Below the pieces are notes generated by a model. It did not search any database, was not told where the DNA came from, and saw only the letters and a list, made by a program, of their open reading frames with translations. Positions 9,822-18,736 of a stretch of DNA of 64,000 bases are shown here, piece after piece (within the stretch, counting starts at the first letter, position 1; each line of letters opens with the position of its first letter). Source of the DNA: Christiangramia crocea (GTDB lineage Bacteria; Bacteroidota; Bacteroidia; Flavobacteriales; Flavobacteriaceae); contig NZ_JAJSON010000025.1 in NCBI RefSeq assembly GCF_022410465.1, positions 620,001-684,000 of the forward strand, given 5' to 3'. A program made the translations under genes and the position numbers.

Positions 9822-11499
9822 TATTATTGATTTTATTGCTGATGTTCTTCTCTACAAAAGCAGCAAGTTCTTTATATTCTTCCAGATATTCCTGGTACGC
9901 TTCTATCTTTTCAGGTTTCGGATGGTACTCTGCCTCAAAAGGGCTTCCCAGTTTCTTACTGGCTTCAATCACATTGGGGAACAAGCCAGCGGCTACCGAG
10001 GCATAGATAGCGGCTCCAAGGGCCGGCGCCTCATCAGATTCCGCCACCTTTATCGGCATGTTCAGAACATTGGCAAGAGTTTGCATGATATAAGCCGATT
10101 TACGGGCCACTCCTCCAATGCCTATTACAGTATCTATTTTCACTCCTTCACTTTGAAAACGCTCCACGATCATTTTGGAACCAAAACAAATGGCATTCAC
10201 TAAAGCATTAAAGATATGAGGAGCTTTTGTTCCCAGGGAAAGATTGCTTATAGCACTCTTAAGTTCCTGGTTGGCATCAGGAGTTCGTCTTCCGTTAATC
10301 CAATCTAAAGCTATCGGAATACTTTCTGAAAGCTCCAGTTTTTCTGCCTGTTCCGATAATTTTGGTATAAAGTCATTATTAACTTCCTTCTGGAGTTTTC
10401 TCTTCTGATCTTCAGAAAGCACGTTGGAGGTATAAACCAGATTATCCAAAGGCCAGCTAAGCACATCCTTAAACCAGGCCAGCACATCTCCAAAAGCAGA
10501 CTGTCCCGCCTCAAGCCCTATCATACCCGGGATAACCGAACCGTCCACCTGTCCGCAGATACCTTTAACCGTATTATTCCCAATTTCAGAATCTTCAGAC
10601 ACGATAATATCACAGGTGGAAGTCCCCATTACCCGTACCAGAGCGTGTTTGTCTATCTGTGCGCCAACTGCTCCGGCATGTGCATCAAAGGTTCCCACAG
10701 CTACTACACAGTCTGTGGTAAGACCTAACTTATCGGCCCATTCTTTATTTAATGTTCCGGCAACCTCATCAGAAGTATAGGTCTCCCGGTAAAGCCTGGT
10801 TCTCAATTGGGCCAGATAGGGATCCAGTTTCCCAAGAAATTCTTCCGAAGGCAATCCGTCCCATTCCTCGTGCCACATAGCCTTATGCCCTGCGGCGCAA
10901 CGACTCCGTTTAAAACTCTCAAGATCGGAATCTACCAGCATATAGGTCATTAGATCGCAGTGCTCCATCCAGGAATAAGCTGCATTCTTTACAGCTTCAT
11001 CTTCCCTGGCTACATGCAGGATCTTGGCCCAGAACCATTCCGATGAATATATCCCTCCTTCATATTTGGTATAATCCAAACCTCCCCAGCTCCTGGCCAG
11101 TTCATTGATCTCATTGGCTTCCTTTATAGAAGTATGATCTTTCCAAAGTACCATCATTGCATTTGGATTCGCTTCAAATCCCTTTTCAAAGGCAAGAGGT
11201 TTTCCTTCTTTGGTCACAGGTACCGGAGAAGATCCGGTGGTATCTATACAGATACCTTTTACTTCTTCAGCCTTTACCTTTGACAAGGCAATTACTTCTA
11301 TTATCGTATTTTCAAGCCCCTCCACATGGTCCAGGGGATGCTGCCTGAACTGGTTTTGAGAAGGTTTGCAGTATAATTGCTTCTCCCATCTCTTATACCA
11401 ATGCACCGCAGAGGCTACTTCCTTTCCAGATTCGGTGTTCACCAGAACGGCGCGAACCGAATCTGAACCGTAATCCAAGCCAATTACATAATTACTCAT
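9808..11499 (-). CDS. araB: L-ribulokinase
   Basis: A 563-residue FGGY-family kinase of usual AraB length. The N-terminal phosphate loop is YVIGLDYGSDSVRAVLVNT; DTTGSSPVPV, MVLWKDHTS, GTFDAHAGAVGAQ and MGTSTCDIIVSE follow, and the C-terminal ATP site shows GIGGVARKSAYIMQTLANVL. It phosphorylates L-ribulose to L-ribulose 5-phosphate. It is the first gene of the arabinose operon: upstream lie a TAnnTTTG-type promoter element and a candidate AraR site, and its 3' end overlaps araD by 14 bp. Confidence 0.97.
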   Translation of the reverse strand: MSNYVIGLDYGSDSVRAVLVNTESGKEVASAVHWYKRWEKQLYCKPSQNQFRQHPLDHVEGLENTIIEVIALSKVKAEEVKGICIDTTGSSPVPVTKEGKPLAFEKGFEANPNAMMVLWKDHTSIKEANEINELARSWGGLDYTKYEGGIYSSEWFWAKILHVAREDEAVKNAAYSWMEHCDLMTYMLVDSDLESFKRSRCAAGHKAMWHEEWDGLPSEEFLGKLDPYLAQLRTRLYRETYTSDEVAGTLNKEWADKLGLTTDCVVAVGTFDAHAGAVGAQIDKHALVRVMGTSTCDIIVSEDSEIGNNTVKGICGQVDGSVIPGMIGLEAGQSAFGDVLAWFKDVLSWPLDNLVYTSNVLSEDQKRKLQKEVNNDFIPKLSEQAEKLELSESIPIALDWINGRRTPDANQELKSAISNLSLGTKAPHIFNALVNAICFGSKMIVERFQSEGVKIDTVIGIGGVARKSAYIMQTLANVLNMPIKVAESDEAPALGAAIYASVAAGLFPNVIEASKKLGSPFEAEYHPKPEKIEAYQEYLEEYKELAAFVEKNISNKINNNELV

Positions 11500-11516
11500 C
11501 TTTAAAACTTTGGATT

Positions 11517-11524
11517 CAAATATA
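11517..11524 (-). promoter_or_regulatory. Candidate -7 promoter element of araB operon
   Basis: The minus strand reads TATATTTG here, a match to the Bacteroidota housekeeping -7 consensus TAnnTTTG, 17 bp before the araB start codon. No TTG is found at the usual ~19-bp distance upstream, so the -33 element is weak or replaced by the overlapping regulator site. Confidence 0.5.
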
Positions 11525-11541
11525 TCAATTTCATTTAATAA

Positions 11542-11556
11542 TTGTAATTAAAACAC
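11542..11556. promoter_or_regulatory. Candidate AraR operator upstream of araB
   Basis: The plus strand reads TTGT-AATTAAA-ACAC followed by TT. It has the same layout (xTGT, seven A/T-rich bases, ACAx) and the same AAGTGT/ACACTT flank as the two sites between SusC and araR and the one at 54026. It sits 18 bp upstream of the putative -7 element, overlapping where -33 would be. Assignment to AraR is inference from the shared motif and the arabinose context. Confidence 0.5.
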
Positions 11557-11636
11557 TTATTAATTTTAGGATTTATCTAATTATTAGAAATGCAATCATA
11601 TTGCTTATTTGTAGTATATCCTTTTTTCACCTCTTT

Positions 11637-12740
11637 CTAGTAAAATTCAAAAATCGGTCTTCCGTTTTTATCAAACTTTACCTCCATCATTCTTGCATGA
11701 CGATTAGGATCGTATAAAGGATCTGCCTTAATTGCTTCTAACGGTCTTTTATCTGATTCAGGCACCATTTTTGGATCTCCAACTGCCTTTTCGTAATCTC
11801 TTGCATGATAAATCATTAATGGATCTCCGTCCTTATCGACGGTAAAGGAATTATGTCCCGGACCATATATACCCTTTTCTTCATTAGTTTTTAAAACAGG
11901 ATATCTTGACTTTTTCCAGGAATTTCTATCCAATAAATCAGCATTCGCATCGGCTTCCAACATTCCCATACTATAAGCAGGTCCAGTGGAACTGGCTGAA
12001 TAAGTAATGTAAATTTTGCCTTTATTTTTAATAACTGCAGCTCCTTCATTCACCCAAAAATCAATACGCTCCCAATCGTAATCTGGTGTGGTTAGCATAA
12101 ACTGGACTGTTTTTAACTTAATTGGCGATTCCATTTCAGCTAAATACAAATTAGAGGCAGCGAATTGTCCACCTGTTTTTTCTGCCCAAATGAAGTAGCG
12201 TTTTCCATTGTGTTCAAAGACAGTTCCGTCTAGAGAAAAATCGGTAAAGCTTTTGGGATCATCGTCTGCAGCTTGCATCATTCCAAGCTCAACCCACTCA
12301 TCCTTTAATGGATCCTGACCTTTTAATTCCAACACATAAGGTCTCAACTTCCATATATCGTCTTCTTCACTCGCTGCAAAATATACATACCACTTTCCAT
12401 CTAAATAATGAATTTCCGGTGCCCAAATGTGACGACTCATCGGTCCACTTTCGTGCTTTTTCCATACCGTAAAAGGCTCTGCATCTTGCAACCCCTCAAT
12501 GGTTTTTGCCCTTCTAATTTCTATAGCATCGTATGTTGGGACAGAACCTGTAAAATAATAGTAACCGTCTGTATGTTTGTAGACAAATGGATCTGCTCGT
12601 TGCATGACGATTGGTTCGTTGGATATCTTAATATTTTTATTCTCAGCCGTATGATCTTGCGCATTTACTTGCGAAAAATTTGTAACTCCCAACAAAGAAA
12701 AAGTTACAAGTACCAGGTTTATAAATGATTTTGTCGTCAT
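11637..12740 (-). CDS. GH43 exo-alpha-1,5-L-arabinofuranosidase-like (subfamily 26-type)
   Basis: A 367-residue secreted protein with signal peptide (hydrophobic stretch ending VNAQDH). The propeller begins with VMQRADPFVYKHTDGYYYFT (catalytic base Asp in ADPF), followed by HIWAPEIHYLDGKWYVYFAA, FSLDGTVFEHNGKRYFIWAE and VNEGAAVIKNKGKIYITYSA (Glu candidate acid), and ends with ARMMEVKFDKNGRPIF. This end and the IWAPEIH segment are typical of GH43 exo-arabinofuranosidases that trim arabinose from linear arabinan. It is the last gene of the SusCD-led arabinan operon, separated by a 73-bp gap from the preceding GH43 gene, so it could have an extra promoter. Substrate is inferred from family and context. 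Confidence 0.85.
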   Translation of the reverse strand: MTTKSFINLVLVTFSLLGVTNFSQVNAQDHTAENKNIKISNEPIVMQRADPFVYKHTDGYYYFTGSVPTYDAIEIRRAKTIEGLQDAEPFTVWKKHESGPMSRHIWAPEIHYLDGKWYVYFAASEEDDIWKLRPYVLELKGQDPLKDEWVELGMMQAADDDPKSFTDFSLDGTVFEHNGKRYFIWAEKTGGQFAASNLYLAEMESPIKLKTVQFMLTTPDYDWERIDFWVNEGAAVIKNKGKIYITYSASSTGPAYSMGMLEADANADLLDRNSWKKSRYPVLKTNEEKGIYGPGHNSFTVDKDGDPLMIYHARDYEKAVGDPKMVPESDKRPLEAIKADPLYDPNRHARMMEVKFDKNGRPIFEFY

Positions 12741-12813
12741 ATCAGTTCTTATTTTAATTATCCTTATTCTAAGGTCAGGTTTTTATATCTAATCATGGCA
12801 CCATTTTATTCCT

Positions 12814-13800
12814 TTAATTCATGGGCTGTACAGTAGGCCAGCCATTCACCCATTCAATTTCCTTAATTCCTAATTTGGGAGCTCCATCATCATTGGCATC
12901 GTAGGCATGGAAGAACATATAATCCTTTCCATCGAAGCTATAGACACTGTTATGACCTGCACCGTACCAGTTCTCATTTCCCTGAAGAATAAGAGTTCCT
13001 CCACCTTCGTTCAATGGCTTACCGGATTTGTCCACATAAGGGCCGGTAGCATTTTTCGATCTTCCTACCACTACCTTATAGGTACTGTTCTCTCCTCTGC
13101 AACAAAGATCCCATGAAAGAAACTGGTAATACCAGTCTCCCTTTTTAAAAATAAAAGGAGCTTCCAGAGCTGCATCTCCCGGATCCTTATTATCTAATTC
13201 AAAGGACCTTTCTCTCCTGGCAATCGTACGCCATTCTTCTGGTTTGGCGATCCCGGTAAGACTATCATTCAGCTTTACCATTTTCAAACCATTCCAGAAG
13301 GAGCCAAAAGACATCCACGGAGTACCGTTATCATCATAGATGATATTAGGATCAATAGCATTCCACATATCACGGTCCGGAACGGAACGAACAACAATGC
13401 CATGATCTACCCATTCATAATCTTCACTTTCAGGATCGAGGGTTTTATTAGTAGCTACTCCAATAGCCGAGGTATTCTTGGCAAATGAAGAAACCGAATA
13501 ATACAAATACCAGGTATCTCCTTTTTTAATAATATCGGGAGCCCAGATATGATTTCTGAAATCTGCCACCACAGAATCTGTCCATTCAGGTTTTTCGCTG
13601 AATACGGCTTCTCCTCTTTCCCAGTTTTGCAGGTCTTTCGAAGTATAAACTCCTATGCCTCTACCGGTATTGAACAAATAGTAGGTATCACCTTCTTTCG
13701 CGACTACAGGATCGTGGACCCGGATCTCCCGGGTATCCTGGGCAGATGCACTGAACCCTAATAATAAAGTAACCAGGAAAATTAAATTTAAATTTTTCAT
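12814..13800 (-). CDS. GH43 arabinan hydrolase (subfamily 5-like, endo- or exo-alpha-1,5-arabinanase)
   Basis: A 328-residue protein with signal peptide ending GFSASAQD. The GH43 triad is visible: VHDPVVAKEGDTYYLF (base Asp), WNAIDPNIIYDDNGTPWMSF (pKa-modulating Asp), and DAALEAPFIFKKGDWYYQF (general acid Glu). The motifs HIWAPDIIKKGDTWYLYYSV and WYGAGHNSVYSFDGKDYMFF match endo-alpha-1,5-L-arabinanases of the AbnA type. It lies 4 bp downstream of the neighbouring GH43 gene, in the same operon. It would cut linear alpha-1,5-arabino-oligosaccharides in the periplasm. Confidence 0.88.
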   Translation of the reverse strand: MKNLNLIFLVTLLLGFSASAQDTREIRVHDPVVAKEGDTYYLFNTGRGIGVYTSKDLQNWERGEAVFSEKPEWTDSVVADFRNHIWAPDIIKKGDTWYLYYSVSSFAKNTSAIGVATNKTLDPESEDYEWVDHGIVVRSVPDRDMWNAIDPNIIYDDNGTPWMSFGSFWNGLKMVKLNDSLTGIAKPEEWRTIARRERSFELDNKDPGDAALEAPFIFKKGDWYYQFLSWDLCCRGENSTYKVVVGRSKNATGPYVDKSGKPLNEGGGTLILQGNENWYGAGHNSVYSFDGKDYMFFHAYDANDDGAPKLGIKEIEWVNGWPTVQPMN

Positions 13801-13804
13801 ATCT

Positions 13805-14794
13805 CTATTCTTCTAGTTTTGAAATTCCTTCAGAAGTCATTTGAACCCTTTTCAAAGTGCCATCGGCATTGTAAAATAACTGATCAATACAAACTGAGCG
13901 CCTGTAACTTCCTCCTTTAGTGGGTTTGCTTCCATTGTGATAGATAAAATAATCTATTCCTTTGAATTCTATGATGGCCTGGTGATTGGTATTACTGTTG
14001 CCGGCTACTTCATTCAGGATCCCTTTATACTCCCAGGGCCCTTCAATAGATTTACTCATTGCATAAGCCGTTTTCTCCGGAAAGTCATAGGCATAGGAGA
14101 GGTAATACCAATCTCCCTTTTTATGAATATATGGTGCCTCTACAAAATGGGGCAAATCCACTGTTTGTATATCTCCATCCAGCTCAATCATGTTATCTTT
14201 TAATTTCACCCAGTACAATTGGGTGTTTCCCCAGTATAGATAGGCCTGTCCATTATCCTCGATCCAGACAGTAGGGTCTATATCATCCCAGCTAATGCCT
14301 GTATATTCCGTAGTCATATCATTAGTGATAAGAGCTTTTCCTATTGCATCTTTAAAAGGTCCTATAGGACTATCAGCCACAGCAACTCCAATGGCTTTAC
14401 CAGGGTGTGTATCATCATGATGTACCGTAACATACCAGTAAAATTTACCATCCTTTTCAATAACTTCAGCAGCCCAGGCATCATCTACTGCCCATTTAAA
14501 ATCCTTAGCTTTTAATGGTACCGGATGCTCTTCCCAGTTAACCATATCATCTGAAGAATAAACCAGCCATTCATTCAGATCATAGAAATTATAATCATCT
14601 GCAGGATCATCGTGACCTACATATAAATAGACTTTACCATCATGAATTATAGCTGCCGGATCGGCTGTATATTTATCTGTAATTATGGGATTATTGAAGT
14701 TTTCGTTAATAGAATCCGACTCATGCTGTGCATTTAAAGAAATTCCCCCAAGCAGGGCCATAGCTATTGCAAGAATTTTAAAGTTACTTTTCAT
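13805..14794 (-). CDS. GH43 alpha-L-arabinofuranosidase-like enzyme
   Basis: A 329-residue protein with signal peptide (ALLGGISLNAQH). Key parts: KYTADPAAIIHDGKVYLYVG (base Asp), WAVDDAWAAEVIEKDGKFYW, WDDIDPTVWIEDNGQAYLYW (second Asp) and LPHFVEAPYIHKKGDWYYLS (acid Glu). These fit exo-acting GH43 arabinofuranosidases or xylosidases. Its start overlaps the end of the GH127 gene by 11 bp, so the two are translationally coupled. A decayed copy of the same type of gene lies at 809-1066, which shows that this subfamily once had a second member in the region. Confidence 0.88.
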   Translation of the reverse strand: MKSNFKILAIAMALLGGISLNAQHESDSINENFNNPIITDKYTADPAAIIHDGKVYLYVGHDDPADDYNFYDLNEWLVYSSDDMVNWEEHPVPLKAKDFKWAVDDAWAAEVIEKDGKFYWYVTVHHDDTHPGKAIGVAVADSPIGPFKDAIGKALITNDMTTEYTGISWDDIDPTVWIEDNGQAYLYWGNTQLYWVKLKDNMIELDGDIQTVDLPHFVEAPYIHKKGDWYYLSYAYDFPEKTAYAMSKSIEGPWEYKGILNEVAGNSNTNHQAIIEFKGIDYFIYHNGSKPTKGGSYRRSVCIDQLFYNADGTLKRVQMTSEGISKLEE

Positions 14795-17198
14795 TCTGTT
14801 TATCGTTATTTTTCATTAATCTAATTCCGTATACACCAGCCGTACTTGAACCAGGCATTGCTTCAAATCTAAGAATAAGTACCCCCTCACTTTTCTTCAG
14901 GATACCCGGAGGAATGGTATAGTCTTTTTCAAAAAACCGGTTCCCTTCCAGACCGTTAAAACTTTCTTGAGCAATTAGCTTATCATTTACCAGAATCTTA
15001 AAATCCCTATTGCTATCTCCTCCAAAATAAGTGATTCTAAGCCTTCGCGCTTCCTCTTCCTTATCCACAAGTCGATAGCTAAACCAACCCTGGGCATCAC
15101 GCCAGTGACGATTTCGGTTTACCCCAATATTTGAATCTTCACTTTCAATAAAGTGATCGGCCTCCGGTTGCTGTTCTCCGGGAGCAACCATATCGATGGT
15201 AAGAGCGGCAAGAATTTTTTCTTCTTCCTCCAGTTGTCTCAATTTTTCATTTATTTCTTTAATTCCTTCTGTAGTTTCCAGTGGCAGGTATATAACATAC
15301 CTGGATTCATGTAGCTTATAAAAAGGAATAAACTTCAGATCTTTATACCTCTCAGGGTATAAGACTTCCGGAGCTGAAAAAGTCAAAGATTTACCAGGTA
15401 CTTTTTTAACCAGTTTTTCAATATTTTCGGTTTTGTCTGAAAGGAAATATGGCATTTGGGTAAGTGGAATAGATTTACCCGCCGCAATATGACCTCCTCT
15501 GCTGGCATCTGCAAAAAGTCCCTGTAGATCTTCTTCACCGGTTTTGGCAGCCAATACGATCGGGCCATATTTTAAAGATTTATAATCTGACCCATCCGGC
15601 AGTCTTTCAGAACTAAGTTGCATAGGCAGTTTTACCTCCACCCTGTCACCATCTTTCCACTTCCTTTCAATAGGAACATAATAACCAGGCTCAGTATCAA
15701 ATTTTAAGGCCTCTCCATTCACCTCTACTTCAAATTCACCGGCCGGAATCCAACGTGGATAACGCAATTTTAAGTTTAGCTTTTGTGGCCTTTTAGAATT
15801 TATAATAAATGAAGTGGATTCCTGCTCAGGAAAATGGGTTTGCTGGGTAAGGCTAATTCCCTTCTCTTTCCAGTTTAACTTTGAAGGAATAAACAGATTC
15901 ACATAAAGGTCGTTATTCTTATAAGCATAAATAAGCTCATTATACTTTCCATGATTTTCCAGACCAGAGCCCACACAACACCAGAAACTGGTTTCCGGTT
16001 GAGAATAGACCCTGTAGTGACCGGGACGCATCGGTGTAAAATATACAAACCCGCCCTTTTCAGGGTGTTGAGAGGAAAGAATATGGTTGTATAATCCCTG
16101 CTCATAATAATCAATATATTTCTCATCGGCTTCAGCCTGAAATAGTTTTTTACTTAGTTTAAGCATGTTATAGGTGTTACAGGTCTCGGGACCCTGTACA
16201 CTGGATATCATACTTGCAAAATCATTGGTGGGGTGAAAATGTTCACGTACACTGTTTCCGCCTATTGCCACAGTTCGCTTTTTTACCACATTCTCCCAGA
16301 AATATTTAGCAGCTTCATGAAAGTCCTTATTTTCATCAAGGGATGCTATGGTCTCAAAACCGACAACTTTAGGGATCTGCGTATTCGCATGCATTCCGTT
16401 AAGGACATCTTTTTGCTCTTCCAAAGGATGAAGTAAATATTCATGAGAAAACCTGTAGGCCAGATCCAGATACTTTTTATCTCCTGTGATTTGAGCCACA
16501 TCGGCAAAAACCTCATTAAGCCCTCCGTGTTCAGAGCGGAGCATATCCTGTATCTGCTCTTCCGAAAGATCTTCGGTAATATCAATCATCCAGTCGCTAT
16601 AATCAATAAGCATTTCCTTAGCAAGATCATTTCCAGTAAACAAATAAGCATCACGCAATCCTGCATAGGTTTTATGAATATTATAAAGAGGAACCCAGCG
16701 GTCGTTCAGGCTAAAGCTACCTGCATCTATATCTCCAGAAGCTATTTCCTCCCATAATTCGGTGCTACCGGGAACTCCGCCTATATATCCATTACCTATG
16801 GCGTCCTGGGCGAGCTTCAGCTCCCGTAGCATATAATCCAGTCTCTTCAGCACCTCCTTCTTCCCTGTTGAAGCATACATAAGCGATAAAGCAGTTAGGT
16901 AATGGCCCCCAATATGTCCGTCAAGACCGGTATTTTCCCAATTAGGATAGCTCTCGGCTTTAGGCTCCAGACCGGCTTCCTTTAAAAAAGGAGCCAGTAA
17001 TCTGTTAGGTTCAAGCTCCATGATGTAATCAAGGTCTACCTGCATGGCGTCCTGAAAAGGACTATCCAGTAACTTCACATCCTTATGCAGGAAAAATTCC
17101 AGTTTTTTCTTTTGGGCATTTGCATTGAATGCCGCAAGCAATATCAGGAGAGTTACTACTGAGATTCTTCGTTTTAATACTGAATTTCTACAATGCAT
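14784..17198 (-). CDS. GH127 beta-L-arabinofuranosidase
   Basis: An 804-residue secreted protein of the DUF1680/GH127 family. After the signal peptide (LLAAFNANAQKK) comes the (alpha/alpha)6 barrel: LEPNRLLAPFLKEAGL, GHIGGHYLTALSLMYA, REHFHP near residue 319 (acid/base Glu candidate), GPETCNTYNMLKL near 335 and SFWCCVGSGLENHGKY near 406. In characterised GH127 enzymes a zinc ion is held by Glu and Cys residues of exactly these ETC and CC motifs, and one Cys is the nucleophile. Such enzymes remove beta-1,2-linked L-arabinofuranose. A C-terminal beta region of about 100 residues (after residue ~680) may be a carbohydrate-binding domain. It is 5 bp after the GH43 gene upstream. Confidence 0.9.
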   Translation of the reverse strand: MHCRNSVLKRRISVVTLLILLAAFNANAQKKKLEFFLHKDVKLLDSPFQDAMQVDLDYIMELEPNRLLAPFLKEAGLEPKAESYPNWENTGLDGHIGGHYLTALSLMYASTGKKEVLKRLDYMLRELKLAQDAIGNGYIGGVPGSTELWEEIASGDIDAGSFSLNDRWVPLYNIHKTYAGLRDAYLFTGNDLAKEMLIDYSDWMIDITEDLSEEQIQDMLRSEHGGLNEVFADVAQITGDKKYLDLAYRFSHEYLLHPLEEQKDVLNGMHANTQIPKVVGFETIASLDENKDFHEAAKYFWENVVKKRTVAIGGNSVREHFHPTNDFASMISSVQGPETCNTYNMLKLSKKLFQAEADEKYIDYYEQGLYNHILSSQHPEKGGFVYFTPMRPGHYRVYSQPETSFWCCVGSGLENHGKYNELIYAYKNNDLYVNLFIPSKLNWKEKGISLTQQTHFPEQESTSFIINSKRPQKLNLKLRYPRWIPAGEFEVEVNGEALKFDTEPGYYVPIERKWKDGDRVEVKLPMQLSSERLPDGSDYKSLKYGPIVLAAKTGEEDLQGLFADASRGGHIAAGKSIPLTQMPYFLSDKTENIEKLVKKVPGKSLTFSAPEVLYPERYKDLKFIPFYKLHESRYVIYLPLETTEGIKEINEKLRQLEEEEKILAALTIDMVAPGEQQPEADHFIESEDSNIGVNRNRHWRDAQGWFSYRLVDKEEEARRLRITYFGGDSNRDFKILVNDKLIAQESFNGLEGNRFFEKDYTIPPGILKKSEGVLILRFEAMPGSSTAGVYGIRLMKNNDKQNEK

Positions 17199-17203
17199 TT
17201 ATA

Positions 17204-18736
17204 TCAGTTTATTTTTTTTGCCCAGATTGCGGTTCCATCGTTGTTCAGACCTGTGAATAAAATTGTCTTATCAACATTGTTTTCCCAGTCACGGCCCCAC
17301 TCCACGTAGAGTTTATCTGTGTATCCATTGCTGAATTCCATTGTTAACCATGGAGCCTCATAGCTCCAATGGTTGTCTGAATCTCCATTAATTGAACCAT
17401 CTGCATTCAGCTCAAGATTAATTGAAGTCTGAAAATCAGGAGAAGTTTGTTCTTCAGCATAGCCAGGTACTACCTGATAGCCTAATATGATCTGCTCATA
17501 AGAACCAACCAGGTCTTCTTCTGCAATTCCTTCCTGCTCCACAGCTGCATAACGTTCTGGAGAAACCACCGGCCATCCATCTTCTGTCCAGTGCATCTTT
17601 CTTACATGTAGCACCATAAAATAGCTATTCTCCCCAGGTCTTCCCTGGTGTGCCATATAATACTGACCTTTATCATCGCTAAAAACCGATGGGTGAGAAA
17701 CTCCCTGCCAACCTGAATGGCCATTAAACTGATATGGAGCCAGGATCATTGGAAGGTTATCCATTTCAGTATTAATATTATTTCCATTATAATCCAGGAA
17801 AGGTCCGTCAGGTGAATCACTCCTTCCAACTCTGACATTGTACTTTGTCTGAAGCCAGTCATATGCTATAAACATATAGTACTTATCCTGTTCTTCGTGA
17901 TAGATCACTTCAGGACCTTCAATATTTCCATTAACAATTCCCCCTGTAAATCCACGTTGAGCTATTCTTGTACCTTTGGTCCCGGGATTTTCCGGAAGTC
18001 CAGTAGAAGGATTCAGTTTAAAATAATAGATACCGTCCCATGCCGATCCATAATAGAACCAATGTTCATTGCCCGGAGTAACCACTACAGTAGGGTCTAT
18101 AGCATTTGTTTGCCTCGTATTGTCGGCCTGGGAAGTCACAACCAACCCCTGTTCTTCCCAGGGACCCAAAGGGGAATCTGATGTTGCCAATCCTATAACG
18201 CTTAACCTGGGTGTAGGACTGCTCAGGGAATAATACAGTCTGTATTCGTCCCCTACTTTCATCGCGTAAGGAGCCCATAAGGCATCGAAAGGATCTCCTC
18301 CCTTCGATTCTATGAACTCCCTCCCCCGTTGTGGTAAACCATCGAAAACCCATCCCACAAAACTCCATTCTACCAGATTCCTTGATTTTCTAATTTGAAT
18401 GCCAGGACGAATTTCAGAACCAAAGGAAACATCGGTACTGTAACTGTAATAGGTATCACCTTCCTTGATTATTGAAGGATCGTGAGAATTGTACAGCCCC
18501 CAGCTATAGACATTGTCGGCACCTGCCACATGATGATAGGTATCAGTGATCGCTGAAAAGTCTATGGAGTTATCAGGCGGTTCCGGATTTCCACCATCTT
18601 CACCCTGGTCAGGTAGACTCGGTCCGGGCGCATCATCTGTTCCCGGCTCCTCCTTGCTACAGGAAACTGTAACCAGCAAAATAAAGCAGGAAATTATTAT
18701 TCTACAGAACAATATGTTACAAAGTCTTACAGTCAT
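17204..18736 (-). CDS. GH43 endo-alpha-1,5-L-arabinanase-like surface lipoprotein (subfamily 4-type)
   Basis: A 510-residue protein. The signal peptide ends ILLVTVSCSKEEPG, a lipobox, followed by a Pro/Gly/Asp-rich linker (about residues 30-60) typical of outer-membrane-exposed lipoproteins of Bacteroidota. The catalytic domain has YNSHDPSIIKEGDTYYSYST (base Asp), NAIDPTVVVTPGNEHWFYYG (second Asp) and VNGNIEGPEVIYHEEQDKYY (acid Glu). A C-terminal beta domain of the endo-arabinanase type follows from about residue 400. It probably cuts branched or linear arabinan at the cell surface before SusC import. The start ATG overlaps the GH51 stop codon (TAATG). Confidence 0.87.
   Translation of the reverse strand: MTVRLCNILFCRIIISCFILLVTVSCSKEEPGTDDAPGPSLPDQGEDGGNPEPPDNSIDFSAITDTYHHVAGADNVYSWGLYNSHDPSIIKEGDTYYSYSTDVSFGSEIRPGIQIRKSRNLVEWSFVGWVFDGLPQRGREFIESKGGDPFDALWAPYAMKVGDEYRLYYSLSSPTPRLSVIGLATSDSPLGPWEEQGLVVTSQADNTRQTNAIDPTVVVTPGNEHWFYYGSAWDGIYYFKLNPSTGLPENPGTKGTRIAQRGFTGGIVNGNIEGPEVIYHEEQDKYYMFIAYDWLQTKYNVRVGRSDSPDGPFLDYNGNNINTEMDNLPMILAPYQFNGHSGWQGVSHPSVFSDDKGQYYMAHQGRPGENSYFMVLHVRKMHWTEDGWPVVSPERYAAVEQEGIAEEDLVGSYEQIILGYQVVPGYAEEQTSPDFQTSINLELNADGSINGDSDNHWSYEAPWLTMEFSNGYTDKLYVEWGRDWENNVDKTILFTGLNNDGTAIWAKKIN

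Noticed and set aside
11592-11604. Small inverted repeat GCAAT-cat-ATTGC after the last arabinan-locus GH43 gene
   Set aside because: A 5-bp AT-rich stem without T-run is too weak to call a terminator.
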